NCBI GenBank assembly: GCA_031264205.1
Contig: JAISEH010000159.1
Location: 1-5,812 of the forward strand
From: Candidatus Margulisiibacteriota bacterium
GTDB lineage: Bacteria; Margulisbacteria; Termititenacia; Termititenacales; Termititenacaceae
Reading direction: 5' to 3'
DNA length: 5,812 nucleotides
The notes below the pieces were generated by a model, which ran no database searches, was not told the origin of the DNA, and worked only from the letters and a program-made list of their open reading frames with translations. Below are positions 1 to 5,454 of the stretch, in pieces (position 1 is the first letter of the stretch; each line of letters begins with the position of its first letter). A program made the translations under genes and the position numbers.

Positions 1-3000
1 AACGGCGCGGTGGTCACGATCTGCGCGCCGGACAATTCCAGCTCATAACTAAAAGTCTGTGGCACAGTGTAAAGGCCTTCGCCGCGCGCCGACCAGTAAT
101 ACTGCGCCGAGCCGCTGACGGACTGCACAGCTCGGCCGTTGAAAAGCACAGACTCGCCGACCGGCTCAAGGCGCGCCAGATCACCGGAAATATTATTCTG
201 AATCCTGATATTGTCATAAATCAAAGTCTGCTCAGCCGAGCCGTCGCAGGCGCGCAAAGTCAGCAAAACGCGGTAATTGCCGCTGACCAGTCTTTGCCGT
301 CCGGCAAAATCAGGATACGCGCCGTTCCAGCTCAAATATTTAAGCTGCTCAGAACCTAATACTTTTTCTTCCGGCAAAACAGAAATTGTGACACCAAACT
401 CATTCAGCACCGTCGCGCGCAAATAACTGTCTTTATTTACTTTGTAGCCCAGGGTGATTTTGTTTAATTCGCCAAAAGCGTCAAAACTGCCGTCCGCCGG
501 AGTCAGACCGTCGCTCTGCGCGGCAAAGGGTGTTTCTATATTAAAAGTAATGGTTTCACGTTTGAAGCCGCCGTCTATATTATAACATGATAGTTGAAAG
601 TAATACTCTCCACTATCAGAATATCCGCCAGCGGCCAAACGGCCGTCCCAGGTCAAATCCAGCGCGCCGGCCGACTGTCCGGCGGACAGCCAATAAACAT
701 TGGCCGGTGGCTGATAACAGCCTGCGCCGACATAAAGCGGCGCGGAGTCCTGTGTATTGATAAATAAACTGTCCGTCTGCGGCCGCAAAGTAAAAACGAT
801 CTCACCGCCGGCCGGCCCGTTAATTTGCAAAAGACCGGCATTGAGCGTATACGGAATATCGGCGGCCAGCACTTCGCCAACACCAGCCAATAGAATATTA
901 AAAGAGCTGTTTTCCGTGGCGACCAAACGCAAATGCCAGTTTTCTTCCTGCCACAAATAAACGCCAGCGGCGGAAATTTCCGGACGGCCAAGATAAACGG
1001 CGGCCGGCGTCTCCGGCCAGAAATACTGTTGTACCGCGCGGCCGTATTTATCGAGTATTTCCGCGCTGATATTGGCCGTGCCGCCCAGATTGACTATCGT
1101 GAACCCCACATTTTGCGAAGCGGTCTGTTCTCTGCGTAAACGGAAATCCGCTTGATTTTCCAGCGGCGGCTCGACCAGTATTTCGCGCACCGCGCCAGCC
1201 GCCAGACCCGGATTTTGCTCCGCGGCCAGCAAAAGCAAAGTATACCGGCCGGACGGCAGCGCGCGCGTGTCCCACCAGGCCAGCAAGCCGTCCGCGGAAG
1301 ACTGGCGATAGGAAATGTTTTGCGGTGCGTCCGGCACTCTATTGAGCTGCGGGGTTTCCAAACCTGCCGTCTGCCAGGCAGACGCGTCAATATTGCGCAA
1401 ATCTTCCGGCAGCGGTTGCCCGCCGTCAGCCCAATACAAGGCATAAAAATCAAAATCCAGAGCGTTGTTCCAGTCCGGGTCCACGGCCTTGCCGGTCACC
1501 GAAACAACGCCCCCGACCTGCCCTCCGGCCGCAGGCCAAGTGATTTCCGGAGTGATGCCGTCCTTGATGATCTCGCACTCGCGTGCGGTTTGCCGGCCGG
1601 AATTGTCCGTCGCCGTCACCAACGCGATATACGCGCCGCGCGGATATTGCTCAGCCGACCATTCCATCGTGAAAACGCCGGACTGCGCGTTCAACAACGC
1701 GCTAATTATTTCCTGACCGGAAGATTTGTGTTTGATAACAATATTTACCTGCGCGGCATCCGGCGCGGCGCAAATAATTTTCGTCCGGTAAGAATTGTCT
1801 TTATGCAAAATGACCGGCTCGGCGCGCAGACTGACAATTTGCGGGCCACGCGTGTCTAGGCGCAAATCACCCATAGTCAGATCAACCGCATTGCCGGCCA
1901 GATCGCGGACCTCAGCGCGCGCGGCATAAACGCCGTCCGGCAAACCGGAAAAATCCGCGGCGTAAATATTTCTCGTGACCTGATTTAACGGCAGCGGGAC
2001 GCGCAGCTGTTCGCGCGCGAGAATGACCTGCCCGGATATTTTTTCGCTGGCCGTTAAAATAAACTCAGTAGCAGTTTTTTGCCAGGAAATCTGCGGCGGT
2101 TGATTATCGACATTAACCATCACCTGACGCACGGCGCGATTGCCGGCCTGATCCGCCACGCCAATCTCTAAAATATATTCGCCGTCCGGCCAGTCGCCGA
2201 CCGCAAATAATTCCTGCTGCCAGCCTGCGCCGGCCAGCGCATAATTTTTACTGCTCAAAACTTCCTCCGCATCGCGCAAATTTATCTGCAAATCGCTCAA
2301 GATGGCGGAATTGTCGGAGATCGTGTAATTCACGGTTAGCATTTGTCCGGTCGCAGCCGGTAAAAGCTCTTTTATATTTATCTCCGGCGGCACAGTGTCC
2401 ACAGTAAAAAACCAATTTGTGGAATTATGGTGTCCATAAGAATCATGCGCGCGGAGCGAAATCGTATGCCGGCCTTCGCTCAAAGTCAGCGGCGCGTCAA
2501 GTTTGAGATAATTGCGGTAGGCCTGATTGGAACCGCGGGATAAAACGTATTGGTCAGAGCGCAATTTTTCTCCGTCCAGAATTATTTCGTCGACGCTGGA
2601 AACGCCGAGATTGTTGGTCACAAATTGCGCGTTGTATAAAATGAGGCTTAGCGTCAAATTGCCGGTATTGACTGCGGCAAAAGGTTCGGGAAAAATCTCC
2701 GAAGCCAGCAGTGGCGTGCTCGAGCGAATAATGCGCAAAAACTGTTCCGTAGTCTGACCGACGCGGTTGACCGCGCGGAAAGTAATAATATTCTGGCCTT
2801 CCGCCACGGAAAAATCCGGCAAAGTCACCACGCCCCATTTGTCGACCGGCACGGCGGTATACGGCGCGAAATTAAAAGAATATTCCAGTCGGGCCAGATG
2901 CGGCGCGAGATCGTAAAGTTCGGCGGACAGGCGCACTTGCGGAGCTTTGACGTTGTAAGCCAGTGGCAGATAAAAAGTTTTGGCGCCGCGGCGCAGTGGC

Positions 3001-4820
3001 AGCGTGGTATTGGTCTGCTCGGCGGCGGTTTGTTCCTGCAAAGCGTCCGCCGTCAGCTCGATCTGCTCGTCGCCGGACACAGTGTAAATATTTTGCAAGA
3101 CCAACAACGGCGCGTCGTACAAAGACTGTTCGATCTGTGGCAGGGAATTTTGCGGTTGCAAAATATTATTGTGCGCGAGAAAATCCTGCGCCAAATCTTC
3201 CTGCCGCTGTACAACCACAGCAACAAAATTGAACAACGGCGCAGCGCGAATCGCTCCGCGCACGCCCGGCGGAGTAGTCCAGCCAAAAGCATTTAAAGCC
3301 AACTCGACCACTACGCAGGCGGCTTCGGCCTCGACCGTGTCCTCCAGAAAGCCTCGGTCAAAATAATCAGACAAATCGTCATGCGCAAAATCTTTGTAAT
3401 AATTTTTGGCGGTGGCCAGACTAGGAATGTCTTTGCCGCGCAAGCTGTCTATATCCACCGCACCGTCACCCTCCACAGTAAAGAGGCCACGCGCGTAGCT
3501 CATCAGCAAAGCCAGCAGTCGCGCTTCGCCCGACGGCAGCCGCTGATACTCCGGCGAAGACAACAGTTTGACCTGATAAGCGTTGGCGGCCAGACCGGAA
3601 ATAAAACTAGCCGGCGTGAGTCCGGCAAGCTCTTCAGCCGCGCCCAGCAGCGCGGGCAGATTGCCATAAAACGACTGATTGAAAGACTCCGTGTGCCGCC
3701 GGTCAAAAGCGACCAGCCCGCGCGGAATGATATTGCGATACAGCACCGGATCATAATCCGGCGGCAAAGACGCTTTATTCAAAACCGTCGTCACCGGACC
3801 GCGGCTCAACAAAGACCGCACAGCGCCTCCCTCGATCTGCGGTTTCATAATGACCTGCGTAAGCAATATGTCCAGCAAATCCTTGACCAAAATCGACGCC
3901 AGATAATTGTTGGCCTCCACCAAAGTTTTCAGCGTCGGAAAAGTCAGGAGCGGCGCGGAATCCAATTCGCTAATTATTGGACCCAAGCGATCAAAGGGAT
4001 TGTACAGCGCGATCATCTGCGCAACTTTATTTTGCAGATCGCGCAAAAAGCTTTGATACTTATCTATGCTGGTCAGCCGCAGGCCAAATTCATATTCCTC
4101 AAAAATCCGGTAAAAATCATCTCTAGCATTCCGCAAATCCGGCAGCAAATCAAAATTTAACAGCACGCCGTCTCTCTCTAGTGTGTCCAGCGTCCCCAAA
4201 ACCAGCGCCAGCCTGTCGTAAATATCCCAGGCCTGGCGCAAAATACCGGTCGTACCAACATAATATCCTTCGTCAGAAAGCATGTAGTAAAAAATAAAAT
4301 CCGCCATACTCGAACCGCGATGCGGCGGTGCGAGAAAAACCGCTTTTTGCACATCGTCCTGATAAAAACCGCGTGGAAAATATTTGTCCTGCACATGCGT
4401 AGCCGCCAGAGTGTCGGAATAAATATACGCCCGCGCGGATAACGCGCCCATGCTGTGCGTCAGCAAAATAAATTTATTTGGAATTTTTTCCGGCGGCCAA
4501 TCAGGATGCGCGGCGATAAATTGCCCGCGGGCGGCGGTCAGCCAGTCTTTTAATTCAGCGGCGTTGCCGTAATACGCGGCGTTGGGAGCGGAAAAAGTAT
4601 AAGCGTAAAGATGTCCGGCAAAATCCGGATCGCCGACTAATTCCGGCAGACGCTGTTTTAACTCCGTCCAGGCCGCGGCATCACTGCCCATGCCATGCAC
4701 AAAAATCACCAGATAATTTTTGTAAGAGCGCATGTGTTCCGGCAACCCGCGCAAATTGACCGGCTGTATTTCCGCCAATAGCCAAGCGCATAATAATAGA
4801 AGCAAGAATATTTTTTTCAT
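1..4820 (-). CDS. Giant exported alpha/beta-hydrolase (lipase/PGAP1-like) with tandem Ig-like and FlgD-like modules; 3' end outside window
   Basis: Reading from the ATG at 4820-4818, the frame stays open for 1606 codons to base 1, where the window ends. The N-terminus (MKKIF, five leucines, CAWLLA) is a signal peptide, perhaps cut after residue 16. C11 has a poor lipobox (LLLC), so I do not call a lipoprotein. Residues 35-482 form a lipase-like alpha/beta hydrolase: oxyanion motif VHGMG (41-45), nucleophile elbow THSMG (121-125, Ser123), APPHRGS (164-170), acid motif GDGAVD (451-456) and a candidate catalytic His480. Residues about 490-612 are a linker, and 613-1606 are tandem beta modules. 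The family suggests ester or amide hydrolysis outside the cytoplasm; the substrate is unknown. The start is supported by a GAGG site seven bases upstream, the signal peptide, and ATGA overlap with the preceding gene. The hydrolase call is firm at fold level; the true length and C-terminal anchor cannot be seen. Confidence 0.9.
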   Translation of the reverse strand, partial: MKKIFLLLLLCAWLLAEIQPVNLRGLPEHMRSYKNYLVIFVHGMGSDAAAWTELKQRLPELVGDPDFAGHLYAYTFSAPNAAYYGNAAELKDWLTAARGQFIAAHPDWPPEKIPNKFILLTHSMGALSARAYIYSDTLAATHVQDKYFPRGFYQDDVQKAVFLAPPHRGSSMADFIFYYMLSDEGYYVGTTGILRQAWDIYDRLALVLGTLDTLERDGVLLNFDLLPDLRNARDDFYRIFEEYEFGLRLTSIDKYQSFLRDLQNKVAQMIALYNPFDRLGPIISELDSAPLLTFPTLKTLVEANNYLASILVKDLLDILLTQVIMKPQIEGGAVRSLLSRGPVTTVLNKASLPPDYDPVLYRNIIPRGLVAFDRRHTESFNQSFYGNLPALLGAAEELAGLTPASFISGLAANAYQVKLLSSPEYQRLPSGEARLLALLMSYARGLFTVEGDGAVDIDSLRGKDIPSLATAKNYYKDFAHDDLSDYFDRGFLEDTVEAEAACVVVELALNAFGWTTPPGVRGAIRAAPLFNFVAVVVQRQEDLAQDFLAHNNILQPQNSLPQIEQSLYDAPLLVLQNIYTVSGDEQIELTADALQEQTAAEQTNTTLPLRRGAKTFYLPLAYNVKAPQVRLSAELYDLAPHLARLEYSFNFAPYTAVPVDKWGVVTLPDFSVAEGQNIITFRAVNRVGQTTEQFLRIIRSSTPLLASEIFPEPFAAVNTGNLTLSLILYNAQFVTNNLGVSSVDEIILDGEKLRSDQYVLSRGSNQAYRNYLKLDAPLTLSEGRHTISLRAHDSYGHHNSTNWFFTVDTVPPEINIKELLPAATGQMLTVNYTISDNSAILSDLQINLRDAEEVLSSKNYALAGAGWQQELFAVGDWPDGEYILEIGVADQAGNRAVRQVMVNVDNQPPQISWQKTATEFILTASEKISGQVILAREQLRVPLPLNQVTRNIYAADFSGLPDGVYAARAEVRDLAGNAVDLTMGDLRLDTRGPQIVSLRAEPVILHKDNSYRTKIICAAPDAAQVNIVIKHKSSGQEIISALLNAQSGVFTMEWSAEQYPRGAYIALVTATDNSGRQTARECEIIKDGITPEITWPAAGGQVGGVVSVTGKAVDPDWNNALDFDFYALYWADGGQPLPEDLRNIDASAWQTAGLETPQLNRVPDAPQNISYRQSSADGLLAWWDTRALPSGRYTLLLLAAEQNPGLAAGAVREILVEPPLENQADFRLRREQTASQNVGFTIVNLGGTANISAEILDKYGRAVQQYFWPETPAAVYLGRPEISAAGVYLWQEENWHLRLVATENSSFNILLAGVGEVLAADIPYTLNAGLLQINGPAGGEIVFTLRPQTDSLFINTQDSAPLYVGAGCYQPPANVYWLSAGQSAGALDLTWDGRLAAGGYSDSGEYYFQLSCYNIDGGFKRETITFNIETPFAAQSDGLTPADGSFDAFGELNKITLGYKVNKDSYLRATVLNEFGVTISVLPEEKVLGSEQLKYLSWNGAYPDFAGRQRLVSGNYRVLLTLRACDGSAEQTLIYDNIRIQNNISGDLARLEPVGESVLFNGRAVQSVSGSAQYYWSARGEGLYTVPQTFSYELELSGAQIVTTAP
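201..728 (-). other. FlgD-like Ig modules of the giant protein (residues ~1365-1540)
   Basis: Two units carry a variant of the W-x-G(x)n-G-x-Y core of the FlgD Ig-like domain. The first has LTWDGRLAAGGYSDSGEYYF (1389-1408). The second has LSWNGAYPDFAGR followed by VSGNYRVLLTL (1496-1522), preceded by the strand SYLRATVLNEFGV (1465-1477). In secreted bacterial proteins such domains often stand near the C-terminus and can include sorting signals, but the true C-terminus is outside the window. A further unit begins at about residue 1541 and is cut off. Confidence 0.55.
729..1166 (-). other. Unassigned beta-rich segment of the giant protein (residues ~1219-1364)
   Basis: The segment shows alternating hydrophobic strands (VGFTIVNLGG, ANISAEILDKYG, WHLRLVATENSSFNILLAG, GEIVFTLRPQ) and lacks the D-x-x-G and Asp-Pro-Pro boundary motifs of the units before it. 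It could be one or two beta-sandwich domains of another type, possibly carbohydrate-binding-like, but I see no diagnostic residues and make no family call. Confidence 0.4.
1167..1550 (-). other. Longer beta module with G-x-V-x-V-x-G-x-A and W-D-T motifs (residues ~1091-1218)
   Basis: This unit begins ITWPAAGG, then VVSVTGKAVDPDW (1105-1117), strand FDFYALYWADGG (1123-1134), a W-rich turn (SAWQTAG, 1147-1153) and WWDTRALPSGRYTLLLLAAE (1182-1201). The order of a G-x-A strand, a Y-x-L-x-Y/W-x-x-G strand, a Trp, then W-D-T-x-x-L-x-x-G-x-Y-T-L-x-L recurs in extracellular multidomain proteins of several bacterial phyla, usually next to Ig-like or FlgD-like repeats. It is about 128 residues long, larger than the preceding units. 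The function is presumably structural or binding; no catalytic motif is seen. Confidence 0.55.
1551..2984 (-). other. Tandem Ig-like beta-sandwich modules of the giant protein (residues ~613-1090)
   Basis: About five beta-sandwich units can be read. Unit boundaries recur as Asp, a short turn, then Pro/Gly-Pro-x-Ile: VDTVPPEI (807-814), VDNQPPQI (904-911), LDTRGPQI (988-995) and KDGITPEI (1086-1093). The boundary aspartates 808, 905, 989 and 1087 are 97, 84 and 98 residues apart. Before each boundary comes a strand ending in a D-x-x-G turn: HDSYGH (792-797), ADQAGN (889-894), RDLAGN (972-977) and TDNSGR (1071-1076). The pattern DGEY/DGVY/RGAY precedes that strand. This is the usual look of bacterial Ig-like (Big/fn3-like) repeats in surface proteins, where they act as stalks or ligand-binding arms. 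The first unit (613-700) is more divergent. Confidence 0.75.
2985..3353 (-). other. Linker or uncharacterised segment of the giant protein (residues ~490-612)
   Basis: Just after the hydrolase the sequence has an alanine/valine-rich stretch (AEAEAACVVVELAL, 497-510), a second hydrophobic stretch (FNFVAVVVQ, 530-538) and then acidic, glutamine-rich sequence up to about residue 610. The hydrophobic stretches are short and contain charged neighbours, so they look like buried helix and strand rather than membrane spans. I recognise no named domain. It may complete the hydrolase fold or pack it against the first beta module. Confidence 0.45.
3375..4718 (-). other. Hydrolase domain of the giant protein (residues ~35-482)
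   Basis: The visible order is typical of a lipase fold: strand YLVIF then VHGMG (oxyanion region), a helix, LYAYTF strand, helix with KDWLTAARGQF, strand KFILL, nucleophile elbow THSMG with Ser123 (codon 4452-4454), and strand KAVFLAPPHRGSSM. The PHRGS motif is shared with many bacterial triacylglycerol lipases and PGAP1-like proteins. The putative acid Asp452 lies in GDGAVDID, comparable to the DG(I/V)V motif around the catalytic Asp of bacterial lipases. His480 in FAHDDL follows 28 residues later. The first position of the usual G-x-S-x-G is Thr121. Between residues about 175 and 445 there is a long, mostly helical insertion. Asp452 and His480 are assigned by motif position only; Ser123 is much more secure. 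Confidence 0.8.
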
Positions 4821-5278
4821 CGGGCTGCCTCGCTGAATTGAACATTGCGGTATTCGGTGACGGCGCGGAGTTTGCTCTCGCTTAAAAACACTTCGGCGCG
4901 CACCGGCAGGAAAAGGCCGTTCCGCTCCTCGTAAGTATTCTTAAGCGAAAGCACTTCTCGCTCCGCCCGGTCGTAAAGGCGCAACTCGGTCAGATTTTTG
5001 TTCCGGTCCAGCTGGATAAACAGGCGGGAAAAACTTGAGTTCGGTTTTTTCGGCGCGCCGGTCATTTGCAATCCGTCCGGAGTTTCGGCGGTCCGCAAAT
5101 CAAATTCCGCGAATAATTTGTCCTGATAAATTTTTTCCGGTCGCGGCAGTTCGGTAATGTTTTGCGTGAGCACTTGCCGGCCGTTCAGCGGGCTTTCTAT
5201 AGTAGTGACCGCTTCCGCGGAAAATTCCGCCGCCAGCAGCGCGCCCAGCAAAGCCCCGAACAAAATCGTTTTTTTCAT
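4817..5278 (-). CDS. Small exported protein, possibly LolA-like beta fold, first gene of the operon
   Basis: This is a 153-residue protein with a clear signal peptide: MKKT, hydrophobic ILFGALLGALLAA, then FSAEA with likely cleavage after residue 23. There is no lipobox cysteine, and no cysteine at all, so a soluble periplasmic or secreted protein is expected. The mature part is strand-rich: LFAEFDLR (55-62), SRLFIQLDRNKNLTELRLYD (84-103), GLFLPVRAEVFL (121-132), LRAVTEYRNVQF (137-148). The charged strand pair followed by LPV and a final EYRNVQF strand recalls outer-membrane lipoprotein-sorting (LolA-type) proteins, but at 153 residues it is shorter than usual and lacks the N-terminal half. 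This is a weak resemblance only. A strong GGAGGAG site sits six bases before the ATG. The TGA stop overlaps the next start codon (ATGA), so the two products are probably translated in a coupled way and may act together. Confidence 0.88.
   Translation of the reverse strand: MKKTILFGALLGALLAAEFSAEAVTTIESPLNGRQVLTQNITELPRPEKIYQDKLFAEFDLRTAETPDGLQMTGAPKKPNSSFSRLFIQLDRNKNLTELRLYDRAEREVLSLKNTYEERNGLFLPVRAEVFLSESKLRAVTEYRNVQFSEAAR
4828..4831 (-). promoter_or_regulatory. Ribosome binding site of the giant hydrolase gene
   Basis: GAGG (within GCGAGG) lies seven bases before the ATG at 4820, inside the end of the upstream coding region. It is modest, which fits a gene relying partly on coupling through the ATGA overlap with the upstream stop. 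Confidence 0.6.
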
Positions 5279-5284
5279 AACTTA

Positions 5285-5291
5285 CTCCTCC
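5285..5291 (-). promoter_or_regulatory. Strong Shine-Dalgarno of the small exported protein
   Basis: GGAGGAG on the minus strand, six bases before the ATG at 5278, fixes the start codon. Its 5' end touches the hairpin at 5292-5315, so access may depend on RNA structure. Confidence 0.85.
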
Positions 5292-5315
5292 GGCAAAAAT
5301 TCCAAATTTTTTGCC
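5292..5315 (-). promoter_or_regulatory. Leader hairpin abutting the Shine-Dalgarno
   Basis: Minus-strand GGCAAAAA (5315-5308) pairs with UUUUUGCC (5299-5292), giving an eight-base-pair stem with an eight-base loop. The stem ends with no gap before GGAGGAG, and two U-G wobbles (5316 with 5291, 5317 with 5290) could extend it into the Shine-Dalgarno. No U-tract follows the stem, so it is not an intrinsic terminator. It could modulate translation or stabilise the mRNA 5' end. The stem is AU-rich and so only moderately stable. Confidence 0.5.
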
Positions 5316-5362
5316 AAGTTTTATACAGGTATACTGCAGGATTTATGCCACTTGGCAAAAAA
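5307..5362. repeat. Perfect 13-bp inverted repeat in the divergent intergenic region
   Basis: TTTTTTGCCAAGT (5307-5319) is exactly mirrored by ACTTGGCAAAAAA (5350-5362) across a 30-base spacer. Arm centres are 43 bases apart, close to four helical turns, so two dimeric sites or a looped operator is possible. The pair flanks the best minus-strand -10 candidate and ends 21 bases before the metK -35. No U-tract follows on either strand, so it is not a terminator. Confidence 0.75.
5320..5325 (-). promoter_or_regulatory. Candidate -10 element for the minus-strand operon
   Basis: TATAAA on the minus strand matches the sigma-70 -10 consensus at five of six positions and has TG directly upstream. 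No good -35 is found at 16-18 bases. TTGCCA (5358-5353) is a good -35 hexamer but pairs only with TATACC (5333-5328) at 19 bases. If 5320-5325 is used, transcription would start near 5313 and the leader would begin at about the hairpin next to the Shine-Dalgarno. Confidence 0.35.
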
Positions 5363-5383
5363 GTTCAAAAAAATTAAAAATTA

Positions 5384-5412
5384 TTGACATTTAGAAAAAA
5401 CAAGCGTACAAT
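5384..5412 (+). promoter_or_regulatory. metK promoter, sigma-70 type
   Basis: TTGACA (5384-5389, perfect consensus) and TACAAT (5407-5412, five of six) are separated by exactly 17 bases, pointing to a start near 5419 and a 5' leader of about 36 bases. Upstream lie A-tracts at 5357-5362, 5367-5373 and 5376-5380, which could act as an UP element or bend the DNA. The leader is too short for a SAM riboswitch. Confidence 0.85.
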
Positions 5413-5415
5413 CCC

Positions 5416-5428
5416 TACCTATTAGGTA
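5416..5428. promoter_or_regulatory. 13-base palindrome over the predicted metK start point
   Basis: TACCTA, one T, TAGGTA: six-base perfect arms around a single central base, beginning four bases after the -10. A repressor bound here would block transcription start, so it is a candidate operator. With only six-base arms and one spacer base it is too tight to form an RNA hairpin. It could be chance. Confidence 0.4.
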
Positions 5429-5444
5429 TGAATTAAAAATAAAA

Positions 5445-5449
5445 AGGAG
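5445..5449 (+). promoter_or_regulatory. Ribosome binding site of metK
   Basis: AGGAG (within AAGGAG) lies five bases before the ATG at 5455 and supports that start codon. Confidence 0.8.
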
Positions 5450-5454
5450 CTGCA

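Noticed and set aside
653..1453. Two minus-strand open frames of 112 and 119 codons
   Set aside because: They lie in other phases of the same strand as the giant gene, which is uninterrupted there and encodes coherent beta modules.
1152..1859. Plus-strand open frame of 235 codons opposite the giant gene
   Set aside because: Its translation is arginine- and glutamine-rich with no domain motifs, and it lies wholly opposite a continuous minus-strand frame with clear motifs. It is a shadow produced by the GC-biased codons.
1935..2195. Recurrent GCCGTCCGGC strings in the DNA
   Set aside because: They encode the repeated Pro-Asp-Gly turn of the Ig-like units on the minus strand, so they reflect protein repetition and codon bias rather than a DNA repeat element.
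3381..4160. Plus-strand open frame of 259 codons
   Set aside because: It is antisense to the hydrolase domain, and its translation is low-complexity (Gln, Arg, Ile rich) without recognisable motifs, so it is taken as a shadow.
5292..5362. Intrinsic terminator in the intergenic region
   Set aside because: Neither hairpin is followed by a U-tract in either direction, and both genes point away from the region.
5157..5387. Plus-strand open frames of 71 and 76 codons
   Set aside because: They run from inside the minus-strand exported-protein gene into the intergenic region, with no homology signal and no ribosome site that I can see.
5428..5436. Two-codon upstream reading frame (ATG AAT TAA) in the metK leader
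   Set aside because: There is no Shine-Dalgarno before it and its ATG is partly made by the palindrome, so it is probably incidental.
5413..5454. SAM riboswitch upstream of metK
   Set aside because: The predicted leader is only about 36 bases, far too short for any SAM riboswitch aptamer plus expression platform.
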